Below, in pieces: positions 39,675 through 40,327 of a stretch of 40,327 nucleotides of DNA (the first letter of the stretch is position 1; the number at the start of each line of letters is the position of its first letter). Source of the stretch: Streptomyces acidicola (GTDB lineage Bacteria; Actinomycetota; Actinomycetes; Streptomycetales; Streptomycetaceae); contig NZ_VMNX01000069.1 of NCBI RefSeq assembly GCF_009377235.1, forward strand, positions 1 to 40,327, in the 5' to 3' direction. The position numbers and the translations under genes are program-made. The notes below the pieces were generated by a model, which was given only the letters and a program-made list of their open reading frames with translations, did not search any database and was not told the origin of the DNA.

Positions 39675-39985
39675 GTCGGGGGCCTTTCTCCTGACGTTCG
39701 GCGGCGAGAGGGCAGGACACTCGCGTGCCCGGAGGGCATCGGGTGCGCCGCAGGCCACGATCTCGCACTCGTGCAGGGCGGGGAGGCAGGCCGCCGACGG
39801 GCGGCGCCAGGGAAGTCCGCAGGCGGCGCCCGCCACGAGATCCCGCCCGCGACCAGGTAACGGATCGCGTCCGGCAATTGCCGATGACAGGAGCCCCCGG
39901 GGCCGTCCGCTCCACCCCTGAAGCCAGGTCGGCACCGGCGACGACGGCCGCACGACTGCCCACTCCGTGTCCGGTGTTGCCGTAC
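39675..39985 (-). pseudogene. IS5-family transposase remnant, frameshifted
   Basis: On the minus strand the N-terminal part of an IS5-type transposase can be followed across two frames. TPDTEWAVVRP and PVPTWLQGWSGRPRG come first. After a frameshift, CHRQLPDAIRYLVAGGISWR and APPADFP follow, matching the family AIRYxVxxGxxWRxxPxDFP block. After a second shift back, WRRPSAACLPALHECEIVAC and PDALRARE correspond to the usual W-x-x-V-Y...H-x-x-L-R segment. The DDE catalytic region is missing, so the element cannot move by itself. Nearby traces such as TRLYRLGVALSHVGKS may be further decay. Confidence 0.75.
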
Positions 39986-40060
39986 AGGTGCACGAGACAA
40001 TCGCACGACACGATGGGCGAGTTGAAGCGGGCGGGCTCGGGCGAGTGACAACAACGGCAA

Positions 40061-40118
40061 CAGGGCCTCCGGGAACCGCTCGGTTGGGATCGCATCCCCG
40101 GGCTACCAGGAGGCCCTG
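40061..40118. repeat. Inverted repeat near transposase remnant
   Basis: CAGGGCCTCC (40061-40070) and GGAGGCCCTG (40109-40118) are exact inverses, 38 bases apart. They lie just upstream of the transposase remnant and may be an insertion-sequence end or a terminator hairpin. Confidence 0.5.
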
Positions 40119-40143
40119 CCGTCATGCCCGTACCGGCGGAAGA

Positions 40144-40192
40144 TCAACCGGCCAGGAACTCCGTTCGACCTGCACGTTCCAAGACCGGTTGA
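40144..40192 (-). terminator. Hairpin downstream of the truncated edge gene
   Basis: TCAACCGG (40144-40151) and CCGGTTGA (40185-40192) pair, with an inner GGAAC/GTTCC pair. The hairpin lies 24 bases past the stop codon of the partial minus-strand gene at the window edge and could terminate it. Confidence 0.4.
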
Positions 40193-40215
40193 GATACGGC
40201 TTCTGAGCTTGAAAT

Positions 40216-40326
40216 TTAACCTTTGCGAGCTTTGAGCTGATTACGTTCGGCGATGCTCTCGGGGCGTTTGGTGGTCTTGCCGACGTCGTAGCGGGTGGCA
40301 GGCCGCCGGTTCTTCGATCCAACTGG
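40216..40326 (-). CDS. C-terminal end of an unidentified gene, cut by the window edge
   Basis: The last 36 residues of a protein are readable on the minus strand, PVGSKNRRPATRYD, then VGKTTKRPESIAERNQLKAR, then KG and a TAA stop. The tail is very basic. TAA is rare in high-GC Streptomyces genes and the segment is less GC-rich than its neighbours, which suggests a transferred or mobile gene, perhaps a transposase. I do not recognise the family with confidence. Confidence 0.45.
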   Translation of the reverse strand, partial: PVGSKNRRPATRYDVGKTTKRPESIAERNQLKARKG

Positions 40327-40327
40327 C

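Noticed and set aside
1..40327. CRISPR arrays, rRNA or tRNA genes
   Set aside because: No regularly spaced direct repeats of CRISPR type were seen, and no tRNA or rRNA sequence was recognised on either strand by eye.

Overview
The window looks like chromosomal DNA of a Streptomyces or a close relative. GC is very high, third codon positions are almost all G or C, GTG starts and four-base stop/start overlaps (GTGA, ATGA) are frequent, and the families found (DUF6126, DUF6250, Endo H, a c-di-AMP riboswitch before a LysM/M23 peptidase) are typical of streptomycetes. Gene order resembles the hopanoid region of Streptomyces chromosomes as I remember it; no database search was run.

Layout. (1) 1-6.4 kb holds housekeeping and accessory genes: a DJ-1/PfpI protein, enoyl-CoA hydratase, an HdeD-like membrane protein, an anti-sigma-type ATPase, type I isopentenyl-diphosphate isomerase (idi), a GNAT acetyltransferase preceded by a 22-codon leader ORF, a CzcD-like cation exporter and galE. 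(2) 6.7-13.8 kb is a seven-gene plus-strand run, mostly overlapping: CDP-alcohol phosphotransferase with extra domains, LicC/PntC-like cytidylyltransferase, glycerol-1-phosphate-dehydrogenase-type enzyme, second CDP-alcohol phosphotransferase, GT2 glycosyltransferase, and a TagGH-type ABC exporter. It ends at a 15-bp perfect terminator hairpin. This is the best candidate for an undescribed system: it looks like a pathway for a polyol-phosphate-containing surface polymer or glycolipid. (3) 14.1-27.4 kb is a hopanoid operon: hpnC, hpnD, hpnE, polyprenyl diphosphate synthase, shc, hpnG, hpnH, then ispG and dxs of the MEP pathway, then hpnO. A roughly 240-bp MITE-like palindromic repeat sits between hpnD and hpnE. 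(4) 27.36-28.2 kb carries an XRE-cupin regulator behind a compact array of palindromes, coupled to a 40-residue membrane protein. (5) 28.2-38.1 kb: tyrosine phosphatase, GH36 alpha-galactosidase, c-di-AMP riboswitch plus LysM-M23 peptidase, a secreted DUF6250 protein, an SGNH hydrolase, a TetR regulator, a Glu/Leu/Phe/Val dehydrogenase and an NAPE-PLD-like MBL-fold protein. (6) 38.1-40.3 kb is a decayed edge: an Endo H-type endoglycosidase, a frameshifted IS5-family transposase remnant, inverted repeats and the end of one further gene.

How the genes fit together. Dxs and IspG (MEP pathway) and Idi supply IPP and DMAPP. The polyprenyl synthase makes farnesyl diphosphate. HpnC, HpnD and HpnE convert that to squalene, Shc cyclises it to hopene, HpnH adds adenosine, HpnG removes adenine and HpnO aminates the side chain towards aminobacteriohopanetriol. 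The CDP-polyol cluster upstream is a separate envelope module ending in its own terminator. Secreted and cell-wall enzymes dominate the right half.
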